Origin: Saprospiraceae bacterium
GTDB lineage: Bacteria > Bacteroidota > Bacteroidia > Chitinophagales > Saprospiraceae
NCBI GenBank assembly: GCA_029262995.1
Contig: JAJCYH010000011.1
Coordinates: 248,001 to 312,000, forward strand
DNA: 64,000 nt
Reading direction: 5' to 3'
The translations under genes were made by a program, and so were the position numbers. Positions within the stretch are counted from its first letter, which is position 1; each line of letters opens with the position of its first letter. The notes below the pieces were generated by a model. It worked only from the letters and a program-made list of their open reading frames with translations, was not told the DNA's origin and searched no databases. Positions 41,539 to 50,496 of the stretch are shown here, in pieces.

Positions 41539-42579
41539 TTGAAAGCTAGATTTATTTATCATCCATTACATTTTAGAAAGCCAGGTGGCACTTCAAGAGG
41601 TATACTTCATACTAAAGACAGTTGGTTTATTATACTAAGGAAGAATGGTAATATTGGAATAGGTGAATGTTCAATTATTAAAGACCTCAGCGTTGAAAAT
41701 TTTGATGAACTTGAAATAGCTATTAAAGATCTTTGTGTCAAACTTAATAATGGCATTAGAGTGGATATAAACACATTAAATGCATTCCCCTCTTTGAAAT
41801 TTGCTTATGAAATGGCATTATTGGATTTAAGTAATAAAGTACCTTTTAAAATGTTTGAGTCTCCATTTTACGATGGTGTTAAAATTCCAATTAATGGTTT
41901 GGTTTGGATGGGGGAATCTCGGTTCATGCTTGAGCAAATAAAAGATAAATTAAAAGATGGGTTTAATTGTATCAAGATAAAAATTGCTTCTATTGATTTT
42001 GATGATGAACTTGAACTTATCAAGTATATACGATCGGAGTATTCCAAAGAGGATGTAGAAATAAGGGTAGACGCTAATGGCGGATTTTCTGTTGAAGAAG
42101 CAATGGAAAAAATGAAAAGACTATCGGATTTAGATATCCATTCTATTGAACAGCCTATCGCTAAAGGGAATGTTGAAGAAATGTGTTTGCTTTGCGCAAA
42201 TGGTCCATTGGATATTGCCTTGGATGAGGAGCTGATAGGTATAGTAAAACGTAAGGACAAAGAACATTTAATCAACGAAATAAAGCCTAAGTACTTGATA
42301 TTAAAACCAAGTTTGATCGGTGGCCTAGCTTCATCAGAAGAGTGGGTAGCACTTGCAAGCGAATATGATATTGATTGGTGGGTAACTTCCGCTCTGGAAA
42401 GTAATGTTGGTTTAAATGCGATTGCACAATGGGTGTCGACACAAAACAATTCAATGCCTCAAGGTCTTGGTACAGGTCAGTTGTTTACTAATAATATAGA
42501 CTCTCCTTTAAATATGGAACGTGGGAAATTATTCTTGGATAATACAAGACAATGGAATACTGAATTATTAAAGTTTTGA
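41539..42579 (+). CDS. menC: o-Succinylbenzoate synthase
   Basis: This enolase-superfamily enzyme dehydrates SHCHC to o-succinylbenzoate in menaquinone synthesis. The 346-residue protein has the KIKIAS strand (Lys146/148), metal ligands Asp178 (RVDANGGF), Glu204 (SIEQPI) and Asp229 (ALDEEL), and the second catalytic lysine in ILKPSLIGG near 256. The start is TTG at 41539. Only one base separates it from menE, which supports the MenC assignment over other enolase-family activities such as dipeptide epimerase. Confidence 0.9.
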   Translation: MKARFIYHPLHFRKPGGTSRGILHTKDSWFIILRKNGNIGIGECSIIKDLSVENFDELEIAIKDLCVKLNNGIRVDINTLNAFPSLKFAYEMALLDLSNKVPFKMFESPFYDGVKIPINGLVWMGESRFMLEQIKDKLKDGFNCIKIKIASIDFDDELELIKYIRSEYSKEDVEIRVDANGGFSVEEAMEKMKRLSDLDIHSIEQPIAKGNVEEMCLLCANGPLDIALDEELIGIVKRKDKEHLINEIKPKYLILKPSLIGGLASSEEWVALASEYDIDWWVTSALESNVGLNAIAQWVSTQNNSMPQGLGTGQLFTNNIDSPLNMERGKLFLDNTRQWNTELLKF

Positions 42580-42580
42580 T

Positions 42581-43660
42581 ATGGGATTCCAAATTGGAGA
42601 TAAACAAATTAAGTTTGAAGATTATAAATCTCTTTATATTTACAGGTCCTCTTATCCAGTTGTTGTAGAAGTAATTGATTTTCTACAGTTTTGGTATGAT
42701 GAAGGGCAAGAGCTGATTTTTACAACTTCTGGCTCTACAGGCAAAGCAAAAGAAATTGTTCATTCCAAAATGGCAATGCTCAAAAGCGCAGACTACTCCC
42801 AGTCCTTTTTTAAGTATAAAAGCAATGATAACAGTCTTTTATCCTTACCACTAAGCTATGTGTCAGGTAAGATGATGTTAATAAGAGCCATCAGGTCTCA
42901 ATTGAATTTTATAATTCAAAATATTTCAAGTAATCCTTTAAAAAATATAGATCAAAATATTGATTTTCTGGCGTTAACACCTATGCAGTTTATCAATGCA
43001 CATTCTGAAAATAGCATTCAATTGCAAAAAGTAAAGACGATATTGCTAGGTGGTTCTGCGGTTGATGAATCATTAGAGCGTATGATAAAGAGTTGGAATA
43101 ACAGTATATATGTAGGTTTCGGGATGACTGAAACCTTAACTCATGTTGCCTTGAGAAAGTTAAATGGTGTTGATAAAACAGATTATTATTCAGCAATTTC
43201 TCCAGAATTTTGCTTTAGAACAAACGCTGAAAATTGTTTGGTCATCAATGCGCCTCATTTACCTGAAGAAGTTATTAGTAATGATATTGTGGAATTGTTA
43301 AATGATCAACAATTTTATTGGAAAGGAAGAAAGGATAATATCGTAAATTCAGGGGGTATAAAGCTTAATGTTGAGTCCATTGAGAACGTTCTGAATTTGT
43401 ATCTCTCCGAAAATCTAATGTTATTTGGAGAAGATCATAAAGTACTTGGTCAAAGTCTAAGCTTATGCATTGAAGGTTTAAGAAGTGATGCATTGATTGC
43501 TGAGCTAAGGATTGTAATGACAAAATTGGATAAGTACGAAAGGCCTAAGAAAGTTTACTTTTTGGATAAATTTGAATACACAGGAAATGAGAAACTAATG
43601 AGAGAAAAAACGATCGATCGAATTAAATTAAGTAAGGCAATAGACTTAGGGATTAATTGA
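42581..43660 (+). CDS. menE: o-Succinylbenzoate-CoA ligase
   Basis: This adenylating enzyme activates o-succinylbenzoate as its CoA ester. The AMP-binding loop is FTTSGSTGKAKEIVHSK near 47-63, the core motif is VGFGMTETLTHVALR near 177-191, and WKGRKDNIVNSGGIKLNVES near 248-267 is the hinge. At 359 residues it is shorter than the 450-500 of E. coli-type MenE, as is common in Bacteroidota. The stop shares one base with the menF ATG (TGATG). It sits between menC and menF. Confidence 0.9.
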   Translation: MGFQIGDKQIKFEDYKSLYIYRSSYPVVVEVIDFLQFWYDEGQELIFTTSGSTGKAKEIVHSKMAMLKSADYSQSFFKYKSNDNSLLSLPLSYVSGKMMLIRAIRSQLNFIIQNISSNPLKNIDQNIDFLALTPMQFINAHSENSIQLQKVKTILLGGSAVDESLERMIKSWNNSIYVGFGMTETLTHVALRKLNGVDKTDYYSAISPEFCFRTNAENCLVINAPHLPEEVISNDIVELLNDQQFYWKGRKDNIVNSGGIKLNVESIENVLNLYLSENLMLFGEDHKVLGQSLSLCIEGLRSDALIAELRIVMTKLDKYERPKKVYFLDKFEYTGNEKLMREKTIDRIKLSKAIDLGIN

Positions 43661-44691
43661 TGACTATGAATACCAAACACAAGTCATATCAATGTGCTAA
43701 CGGAGCAATATTGTCCTATCGTCTTCCTTCTGAACAAATGGTAAATACCTTTGAATGTGCAATTGAAGAACAGGCATTTTCTGAAAATAGTCTGCTTTCT
43801 TTTGATTTTGTATTTGCACCATATAACATTGAATCCACGCCAGTTCTGTGGTTAAAATATATCAAGCCTATAGAGAATTTAGTGGATGCTTTCGAACTAT
43901 CGATGATGGATAATTATTGTATTTCGAAAGAGGAGTATCTAGAACAGGGGAAGATTATTATTGAGAAATTGCAGTTTGAAGAAATTAATAAACTAGTATA
44001 TTCAAGAGTTTCTAGTGTTTATTCAACAGATATTCAAATTACCAAATTTTTTGATGATTTATTGAATAAGTATCCAGATGCATTTTGTTACTTCTTGTAC
44101 ATACCCGGGAAAATGTGTTGGATGGGTGCAAGTCCTGAAATTTTACTTACACGTGATGCTGACGAATATGCGACAGTTGCACTGGCAGGTACAAAGAGTA
44201 CTGAAAATAATATTGATTCTGTCGAATGGAGTCAGAAGGAATTAGACGAACACTCATATATTGAACGATATCTAGACAGTGTATTGTCTATCAATTTAGT
44301 TTCTTTTGATAAATCGGAAAAATATACTTCCTCGGCGGGAGCCATGTTTCATATTAAGTCTGACTATCGCTTTTCTTCAAAATTAGACTCCGACACCTTA
44401 ATTAGGGAATTGCATCCAGGTCCTGCATTAACTGGTTTTCCTAAAATGGAAGCAATCCACTATTTAAATGATTTTGAAAATCATGACAGGAAATACTATA
44501 CAGGGTTTTTAGGACCTATTGGGCCTCTAAAAAAATGGTCATTGTATGTTAATTTAAGATGTATGGAAATCTGTAAGGAAGGCTATTTAATATACCTTGG
44601 TGGTGGTTATACAAAGAGCTCATCTGCTGAAGCGGAATGGAATGAAACAGAGCTGAAGGCAACAACAATGAAAGCTATTATTAATGCATAA
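43660..44691 (+). CDS. menF: Isochorismate synthase
   Basis: This chorismate-utilising enzyme makes isochorismate, the first committed step to menaquinone. Motifs are YSRVSSVYSTD, WMGASPEILLTRD, VALAGTKSTENN, ELHPGPALTGFPKMEAI and RKYYTGFLGPIGPL. The frame opens at a TTG at 43657, but the ATG at 43660, which overlaps the menE stop by one base, is the likely start (343 residues). Isochorismate synthase is favoured over anthranilate or aminodeoxychorismate synthase by its position between menE and menD. Confidence 0.92.
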   Translation: MTMNTKHKSYQCANGAILSYRLPSEQMVNTFECAIEEQAFSENSLLSFDFVFAPYNIESTPVLWLKYIKPIENLVDAFELSMMDNYCISKEEYLEQGKIIIEKLQFEEINKLVYSRVSSVYSTDIQITKFFDDLLNKYPDAFCYFLYIPGKMCWMGASPEILLTRDADEYATVALAGTKSTENNIDSVEWSQKELDEHSYIERYLDSVLSINLVSFDKSEKYTSSAGAMFHIKSDYRFSSKLDSDTLIRELHPGPALTGFPKMEAIHYLNDFENHDRKYYTGFLGPIGPLKKWSLYVNLRCMEICKEGYLIYLGGGYTKSSSAEAEWNETELKATTMKAIINA

Positions 44692-44710
44692 GAAAACTGA
44701 GAGGCTTGAT

Positions 44711-46384
44711 ATGTTGACGACCGATAAATTGAGTGTAGCAAGGTTAGTTCTAATCTGTTCTAGATTGGGTATTGAAGATGTGATATTTTCTCCAGGTTCA
44801 AGAAATGCACCAATGGTCATTGCTTTTGTTGAGAGTAAACTGTTTAATACATATTGCATACCAGATGAAAGAGCTGCAGCATTTTATGCATTGGGAATGT
44901 CAATAGCAACTAAAAATCCAACTGTCATTTGTTGTACATCAGGTTCTGCTGTACTAAATTATGCACCCGCAATAAGTGAAGCCTACTACCAAGGGATTCC
45001 AATGGTGGTAGTTACTGCGGATAGACCTGTTGAATGGATAGATCAAGGTGTTGGTCAGTCAATTCGTCAAAACGAAGTTTTTCGAAATATTATAAAATCA
45101 TCATTTCAGTTTACTGAAGAGGCCAGCGAAGAGCAAGATCTAATAGCAAATGATACATATACGATAGATGCTATTCAAACTTCATTAAATGGATGGCCAG
45201 GACCAGTTCACATCAACATACCATTGCAAGAACCACTTTATAACCAAGCACCTTTTGTTGAGCATCCATTGATTCAGATTTCGGATATTGTTGAAAAGAG
45301 TGTTGACATACCTGAATTAAATAGACTCCAAAAAATATGGAAATCTTCTCGTAGGAAAATTATTCTAATGGGGCAGTCTACCCCTAAGCCAATGTTGCAT
45401 CATATGCTTAATAATTGGGTACAGAACAAAGAAGTCATTCTTTTGACAGAGACAAGCAGCAATTGTTACGTAAATGGAGCCATCCAGAATATTGATCGGG
45501 TAATAACAAATTTTGGAGCGTCTAAGACTAAGTACCAAGCAGACTTGTTAATTAGTATTGGTGGTCCTATTGTTTCGAAAAAGATTTTGTCTTATTTTTT
45601 AAATAATAAGCCAATATACCATTGGCACGTTTCTAGGGAGTCAAAGAAAGACACCTTCAGAGCATTAACAGATTATATACCAACTGAGGCAATTGACTTT
45701 TTTAAAGAAATTGAACCAGATGAATCTCTTAATGAACTCACATTTCAAAACGATTGGGAGCAGGTTAGGCTACATACTTCACTAAGGCATAATGAATTTA
45801 TCAATAATATTGCCTGGTCCGACCTAAAGCTTTTTGATATTGCCTTAAAAGAACTCAAAGATGATATGGTATTGCACATGGGCAATAGTACAGTTGTTAG
45901 ATATATTCAGCTTTTTAATCAGAATCCCCAAATTTTGTACTTAGGAAATAGGGGAGTTGGTGGTATCGATGGGTGCACGTCTACCGCATTGGGTTATACA
46001 ATTAAATCAGAAAAAAAGAACATCTTGATCACTGGAGATATGGCATTTTATTACGATTCAAATGCTTTTTGGAATCATCACTTTCCTTCCTATTTTAGAA
46101 TTATTGTTGTCAATAATCAAGGCGGAGGAATATTTCGCATTATTCCAGGGCCATCTTCTACACATCAGCTTAAGCATTATTTTGAAGCCTATCAGGAAGG
46201 AGATGCTCACTATTTGGCAAAGCACAATAATATTGACTATAAATCTGCTCATAATGAAGATGAACTAAAGCATATATTACCAGAATTTTTGGATGATAGT
46301 AAAGGTGTCAAAATGTTGGAAATATTCACACCTAGAGAGATAAACGATACAGTGTTAATGGATTATTTTAATTACCTGAAGTAA
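44711..46384 (+). CDS. menD: SEPHCHC synthase (MenD)
   Basis: This thiamine-diphosphate enzyme joins isochorismate and 2-oxoglutarate. The N-terminal domain shows DVIFSPGSRNAPMVIAF, DERAAAFYALGMSIAT with the catalytic glutamate, and CCTSGSAVLNYAPAISEAYY. The ThDP-binding motif is in ITGDMAFYYDSNAFW...VVNNQGGGIFRIIPG (quoted in part). The frame extends to an ATG at 44684 overlapping menF by eight bases, but the ATG at 44711 (MLTTDKLSVARLV) fits the usual N-terminus better. It is the last gene of the men operon here; menB, menH and menA are not in the window. Confidence 0.93.
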   Translation: MLTTDKLSVARLVLICSRLGIEDVIFSPGSRNAPMVIAFVESKLFNTYCIPDERAAAFYALGMSIATKNPTVICCTSGSAVLNYAPAISEAYYQGIPMVVVTADRPVEWIDQGVGQSIRQNEVFRNIIKSSFQFTEEASEEQDLIANDTYTIDAIQTSLNGWPGPVHINIPLQEPLYNQAPFVEHPLIQISDIVEKSVDIPELNRLQKIWKSSRRKIILMGQSTPKPMLHHMLNNWVQNKEVILLTETSSNCYVNGAIQNIDRVITNFGASKTKYQADLLISIGGPIVSKKILSYFLNNKPIYHWHVSRESKKDTFRALTDYIPTEAIDFFKEIEPDESLNELTFQNDWEQVRLHTSLRHNEFINNIAWSDLKLFDIALKELKDDMVLHMGNSTVVRYIQLFNQNPQILYLGNRGVGGIDGCTSTALGYTIKSEKKNILITGDMAFYYDSNAFWNHHFPSYFRIIVVNNQGGGIFRIIPGPSSTHQLKHYFEAYQEGDAHYLAKHNNIDYKSAHNEDELKHILPEFLDDSKGVKMLEIFTPREINDTVLMDYFNYLK

Positions 46385-46449
46385 TTGTTTACCTTATTGT
46401 ATAGTGAAATTTTATGTAATTTTAATATTATCTATAAATTATTAAATAG

Positions 46450-49392
46450 ATGAATATTAAAAAACTTTTCTTCTTCATTGGCTTTTTGTTATTATATCAA
46501 ACTTCAATTGCTCAGGTAGAACCTGAAACATCATTGAGAACATGTACAGATGGCATTGACAATGATGGTGATGGGCTTATTGATTGTGATGATCCTGAAT
46601 GTGTTGAAAATGGAGTCTCCAATTGTCGGCCCTGCTTTAATGATCTTTTGGCATTTGCTGACACAATAGAAATGTCTATTCAGACATGCCCAGACTCAAA
46701 TAACCTTTATACAGATTTTCTTCAGGCACTGGGCAGATTCGATTTTGATGGATTTCATGACAGTGCAAAATTTGTTAGTATTGGAACTGGAGGATCATTA
46801 CAATTTGGATTCCAAGATAATCTAATCGCCAATTCTGGTGATACTTTGGCCGACCTTTGGGTTTATGAAGTTGGTCTTGACAGAGAAGGGGTTAGTTTGT
46901 CTTTACGACCCTATGACGTCTATACAGAATCTGTTTTGAATAACTCCGGAATATCTGATTTAGATGGTGATGGGTTTTGGGAGTTTGGAGAAATTGATGG
47001 AGGGAGAACATCATTTGATATTGATAGAAATTTTATTGACTCATTTGAACGAAATAGACTTTTATTTGACGGGGTTCGAATAGTTGATATAATTAATTCT
47101 ACATGTGCTGGTACTACACCTGGTGCTGATATTGATGCCATATGCGGCACTAGTCAATATTATCTTGAGCAATGTTTCAATGGCCTTGATGACGATAATG
47201 ATGGCTTTATAGATGAAGATGATGCTGATTGTTCATGTGAATTTAGTACGGACATTCAAGTTTTATTAGAAGGTAATATCTGTAGGGAAGGATTGTATCT
47301 GAGAAGTAATTTGGATGAGAATCTATTTGATTTTCAATGGATGAAGGATGGTTTTGAATTAGATGGTGATACATCTAGTGTACTCTTGGTTACAGGAAGT
47401 GTAGGCTATTATGAGCTATTGGTCAATAATGGTGACGCTTGTTTTCGTTCTGAACAAATTCTCGTAGAGATTCCATTTTCCATTACTCATTTGGAACAAT
47501 CTATATGTGCTTTTGATGCATTTTTTTATGAAAACGAAGCATTAACAGAATCAGGAATTTACAATTTTCATTTAATTTCAGAAGAAACTGGTTGTGACAG
47601 TATTATTGAATTAAATTTGAATGTCCGAGACCCTGCTGTAAAAATAGTAAACAGAACTATTTGTGAAGGAGATTCTGTATTTTTTAATGGAATGACAATA
47701 CGAGACCCTGGTCAATATAACTATCAAACTGTCAATTTATTCGGTTGTGATAGTATGGTATTATTAACTGTCCAAGTAGAACCGATCCCTGAGCGCGAAT
47801 ATAGCTTTGTTATCTGTGAAGGCGATACTATTGAGTTCAGAAACTCAATATATACGGAAGAAGGAAGTTTTGTTCAAAATGTTCCTGTAATTGGAAGCTG
47901 TGATAGTATGCTTATTGTTAATATTGAGAAAATATTTAATTCGATATTAGATACAAGCGTATTCCTGTGTCCTGGTGATGTTACAATTATTGGCGGGCAA
48001 GTCTACACTCAAGAAGGTACATATGAGCATATCATTCCTGCTGCTTCAGGTTGTGACAGTATTTTGCTTATAACTGTTAATCAAATAACAAATTCTTCTT
48101 CCTCATTGGATATTGATATTTGCAACGGAGATTCTATCACAATTAATAATGAAACTTACTATAGTGGTGGATTATACGAACAAATAGTTGTTGCTTCCAA
48201 TGGTTGTGATAGCTTGATCAATATTAACATTGTTTCTATGGATAATGATACAACAAGGTTTGATTATTCAATTTGCGAAGGAGATTCTGTACTTTTTAAT
48301 GGAATAATAATACAAGATCCTGGTCAATATAACTATCAAACTGTCAATTCATTCGGTTGTGATAGTACGGTATTATTAACTGTCCAAGTAAAACCGATCC
48401 CTGAGCGAGAATATAGCTTTGTTATCTGTGAAGGCGATACTATTGAGTTCAGAAACTCAATATATACGGAAGAAGGAAGTTTTGTTCAAAATGTTCCTGT
48501 AATCGGAAGCTGTGATAGTATGCTTATTGTTAATATTGAGAAAATATTTAATTCGATATTAGATACAAGCGTATTCCTGTGTCCTGGTGATGTTACAATT
48601 ATTGGCGGGCAAGTCTACACTCAAGAAGGTATATATGAGCATATCATTCCTGCTGCTTCAGGTTGTGACAGTATTTTGCTTATAACTGTTAATCAAATAA
48701 CAAATTCTTCTTCCTCATTGGATATTGATATTTGCAACGGAGATTCTATCACAATTAATAATGAAACTTACAATAGTGGTGGATTATACGAACAAATAGT
48801 TGTTGCTTCCAATGGTTGTGATAGCTTGATCAATATTAACATTGTTTCTATGGATAATGATTTAACAAGGTTTGAGTATTTTATTTGTGAGGATGAAATA
48901 GTTTTTTTTCGTGGAATGTCCTTTAGCGAATATGGGATTTTTGAATTTGATACAATTGGACCTAATAATTGTTTGGCTAAACATATCCTCAGTATTAGGC
49001 CAAAGGAGAATTGTGAACAATGCATTTCTTCTGGAGTAAAGGTTAATAAATTAAAATTTGAAGTCGAAAAAATTTCTGACGAATGGTATAAATTCAAATC
49101 TGGGTATTTTAATCAAGAGGACTCTGAAAGAATAGTTAGTAAAATTGAAATGGAACGTCTTGTGACGATACTCCTTGTTAGTGACATTTTAGAAACAAAT
49201 GCAGAGAGAGCAATAGCGAACAGAATTATAGAATATTCTATTGTAAATACAGAAGTATCTTTTCTTGAAAAGTTAAGATCGGAATTAAATATGGACAACT
49301 CTTCCTATTATAAAATGAAGAAGAATATAGATAAAGAAATCACTCAAATTCAAGCAATGAATGATGGGACATGTTATTCTAAATTCGAATAA
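46450..49392 (+). CDS. Secreted repeat protein with 51-residue ICxGD...GCDS repeats
   Basis: The 980-residue protein has a signal peptide (to SIAQ near 22) and two calcium-binding-like motifs: CTDGIDNDGDGLIDCDDPEC near 31-50 and CFNGLDDDNDGFIDEDDADC near 240. From about residue 350 to 860 it is built of 51-residue repeats, each starting IC-x-GD and ending GCDS-x-L, two cysteines per unit. Eight regular units (404-811) are flanked by degenerate ones. This repeat is common in adhesin-like surface proteins of Bacteroidota. The last 120 residues are instead helical and charged (NKLKFEVEKISDEWYKFKSG), and I see no T9SS sorting or CHU_C domain. Function: surface or matrix protein, inferred. Confidence 0.75.
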   Translation: MNIKKLFFFIGFLLLYQTSIAQVEPETSLRTCTDGIDNDGDGLIDCDDPECVENGVSNCRPCFNDLLAFADTIEMSIQTCPDSNNLYTDFLQALGRFDFDGFHDSAKFVSIGTGGSLQFGFQDNLIANSGDTLADLWVYEVGLDREGVSLSLRPYDVYTESVLNNSGISDLDGDGFWEFGEIDGGRTSFDIDRNFIDSFERNRLLFDGVRIVDIINSTCAGTTPGADIDAICGTSQYYLEQCFNGLDDDNDGFIDEDDADCSCEFSTDIQVLLEGNICREGLYLRSNLDENLFDFQWMKDGFELDGDTSSVLLVTGSVGYYELLVNNGDACFRSEQILVEIPFSITHLEQSICAFDAFFYENEALTESGIYNFHLISEETGCDSIIELNLNVRDPAVKIVNRTICEGDSVFFNGMTIRDPGQYNYQTVNLFGCDSMVLLTVQVEPIPEREYSFVICEGDTIEFRNSIYTEEGSFVQNVPVIGSCDSMLIVNIEKIFNSILDTSVFLCPGDVTIIGGQVYTQEGTYEHIIPAASGCDSILLITVNQITNSSSSLDIDICNGDSITINNETYYSGGLYEQIVVASNGCDSLININIVSMDNDTTRFDYSICEGDSVLFNGIIIQDPGQYNYQTVNSFGCDSTVLLTVQVKPIPEREYSFVICEGDTIEFRNSIYTEEGSFVQNVPVIGSCDSMLIVNIEKIFNSILDTSVFLCPGDVTIIGGQVYTQEGIYEHIIPAASGCDSILLITVNQITNSSSSLDIDICNGDSITINNETYNSGGLYEQIVVASNGCDSLININIVSMDNDLTRFEYFICEDEIVFFRGMSFSEYGIFEFDTIGPNNCLAKHILSIRPKENCEQCISSGVKVNKLKFEVEKISDEWYKFKSGYFNQEDSERIVSKIEMERLVTILLVSDILETNAERAIANRIIEYSIVNTEVSFLEKLRSELNMDNSSYYKMKKNIDKEITQIQAMNDGTCYSKFE
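47659..48882 (+). repeat. Tandem duplication of 612 bp (two copies) in the repeat protein
   Basis: Copy 1 is 47659-48270 and copy 2 is 48271-48882, an offset of exactly 612 bases or 204 codons. From about 47790 to 48250 I count only a few single-base differences from the second copy, while the outer parts differ more. Each copy holds four 51-codon sub-repeats. The near identity points to a recent duplication or to gene conversion. Confidence 0.9.
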
Positions 49393-49394
49393 TT

Positions 49395-50444
49395 TTAAAC
49401 AAACAATCGTTTTTCAGACAAATAGAATTCCTTAAAGGAAATCATTTTCTGCTTCTGTTCATCCCAAAGTTTGTGCCGCATGCATTTAAGACTATCTGCG
49501 AACGTAATGATGTTAGCGTATTTGTTTAAAATGGGATTTTCTTTCATGCATTTTTCAAGATTATAATTAGGGATTCTTGCAGAAAGGTGATGAATATGAT
49601 GTAAGCCTATGTTTCCTGTTAACCACTGAATGGTTTTAGGCAATTTATAATAAGTAGCACCACGAATAGCTGCAATGACAAAGTCCCAATTTTTTCTCCA
49701 TTGATTATAAGCTGTTTCATGTTGGTGTTGTACATAGAAAAACCAAAATGCAATAACTGCAAATATGAATATTGTAAACAATTGGATGAATAAAAATCTT
49801 GACCATCCAAGTAAAAACCCTAAGCAAGTATAAACAACTAGAATAATTATATTATTTCGAACCTGAGACCATTTAATTCTTTGAATCATTCCTTTGAATT
49901 TTACATAAGGAATCCTGTTGGAAATTGTAAAATATACCATAGGTGAAATGATAAACAATATGATAGGGTTTCTGAAAATCCTATATCTTAATTTGCCAAA
50001 CCCACTTCTATTTCTATATTCTTCGACTGTAAGGAAGTTAATGTCTCCAATGTCTCTTTCTTCCAATTGTCCCGTATGTCCATGATGGTGATTATGCACT
50101 TTAGCCCAATACTTGTATGGTACGGAGCTAAATAGACTGCATGCTAATCCAATGAAATCATTCCATCGTTTAGAGCTTAAAAAGGATTGATGTCCACAGT
50201 CGTGTTGAATTATGAATATCCTAACCAAAAAGAATGCATTGATAAATCCGAGCAGAATTGTAATCCAAATAGACCAGTTAAAAGAGAAGTACATCAATAC
50301 CCACAGTCCAATGTAGGGCAGAAAAGAAGTGCATATTTGTAATAATGCTTTCTTAGTACTAGGAATCTGGTATATGGCAATAATTGACTTCCAATTTGCT
50401 AATGCTGCGCTTATTTCTTTGTCTAAATCAAATTGCATATTCAA
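49395..50444 (-). CDS. Membrane fatty acid desaturase
   Basis: The 349-residue inner-membrane di-iron enzyme introduces a double bond in acyl chains. All three histidine boxes are present: HDCGH near 89-93, HNHHHGH near 126-132, and NIGLHHIHHLSARIPNYNL near 279-297, with an additional YVQHQHE near 226-232. Hydrophobic pairs of helices lie between the boxes. The regiochemistry and acceptor (lipid or CoA) are unknown. It converges with the repeat-protein gene with two bases between the stops and lies 52 bases downstream of ppk1 on the same strand. Confidence 0.88.
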   Translation of the reverse strand: MNMQFDLDKEISAALANWKSIIAIYQIPSTKKALLQICTSFLPYIGLWVLMYFSFNWSIWITILLGFINAFFLVRIFIIQHDCGHQSFLSSKRWNDFIGLACSLFSSVPYKYWAKVHNHHHGHTGQLEERDIGDINFLTVEEYRNRSGFGKLRYRIFRNPIILFIISPMVYFTISNRIPYVKFKGMIQRIKWSQVRNNIIILVVYTCLGFLLGWSRFLFIQLFTIFIFAVIAFWFFYVQHQHETAYNQWRKNWDFVIAAIRGATYYKLPKTIQWLTGNIGLHHIHHLSARIPNYNLEKCMKENPILNKYANIITFADSLKCMRHKLWDEQKQKMISFKEFYLSEKRLFV

Positions 50445-50496
50445 AATTATTACTTCAAAAATATTATTTAGATAAGATACAACAAAATATCAAGAC

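Noticed and set aside
41868-42449. Long minus-strand ORF of 193 residues inside menC
   Set aside because: It is antisense to a clearly conserved enzyme and reads as Ser/Ile-rich sequence typical of the complement of Asp/Glu/Lys codons, with no family motif.
46546-48882. Internal repeats considered as a mobile element or CRISPR
   Set aside because: The repeats are in frame, with 51-codon periodicity and conserved cysteines, so they are protein repeats.
50462-50496. Possible terminator after ppk1 with a 7-bp AGATAAG / CTTATCT stem
   Set aside because: The loop is over 20 bases and the T run is broken, so it is not strong enough to list.
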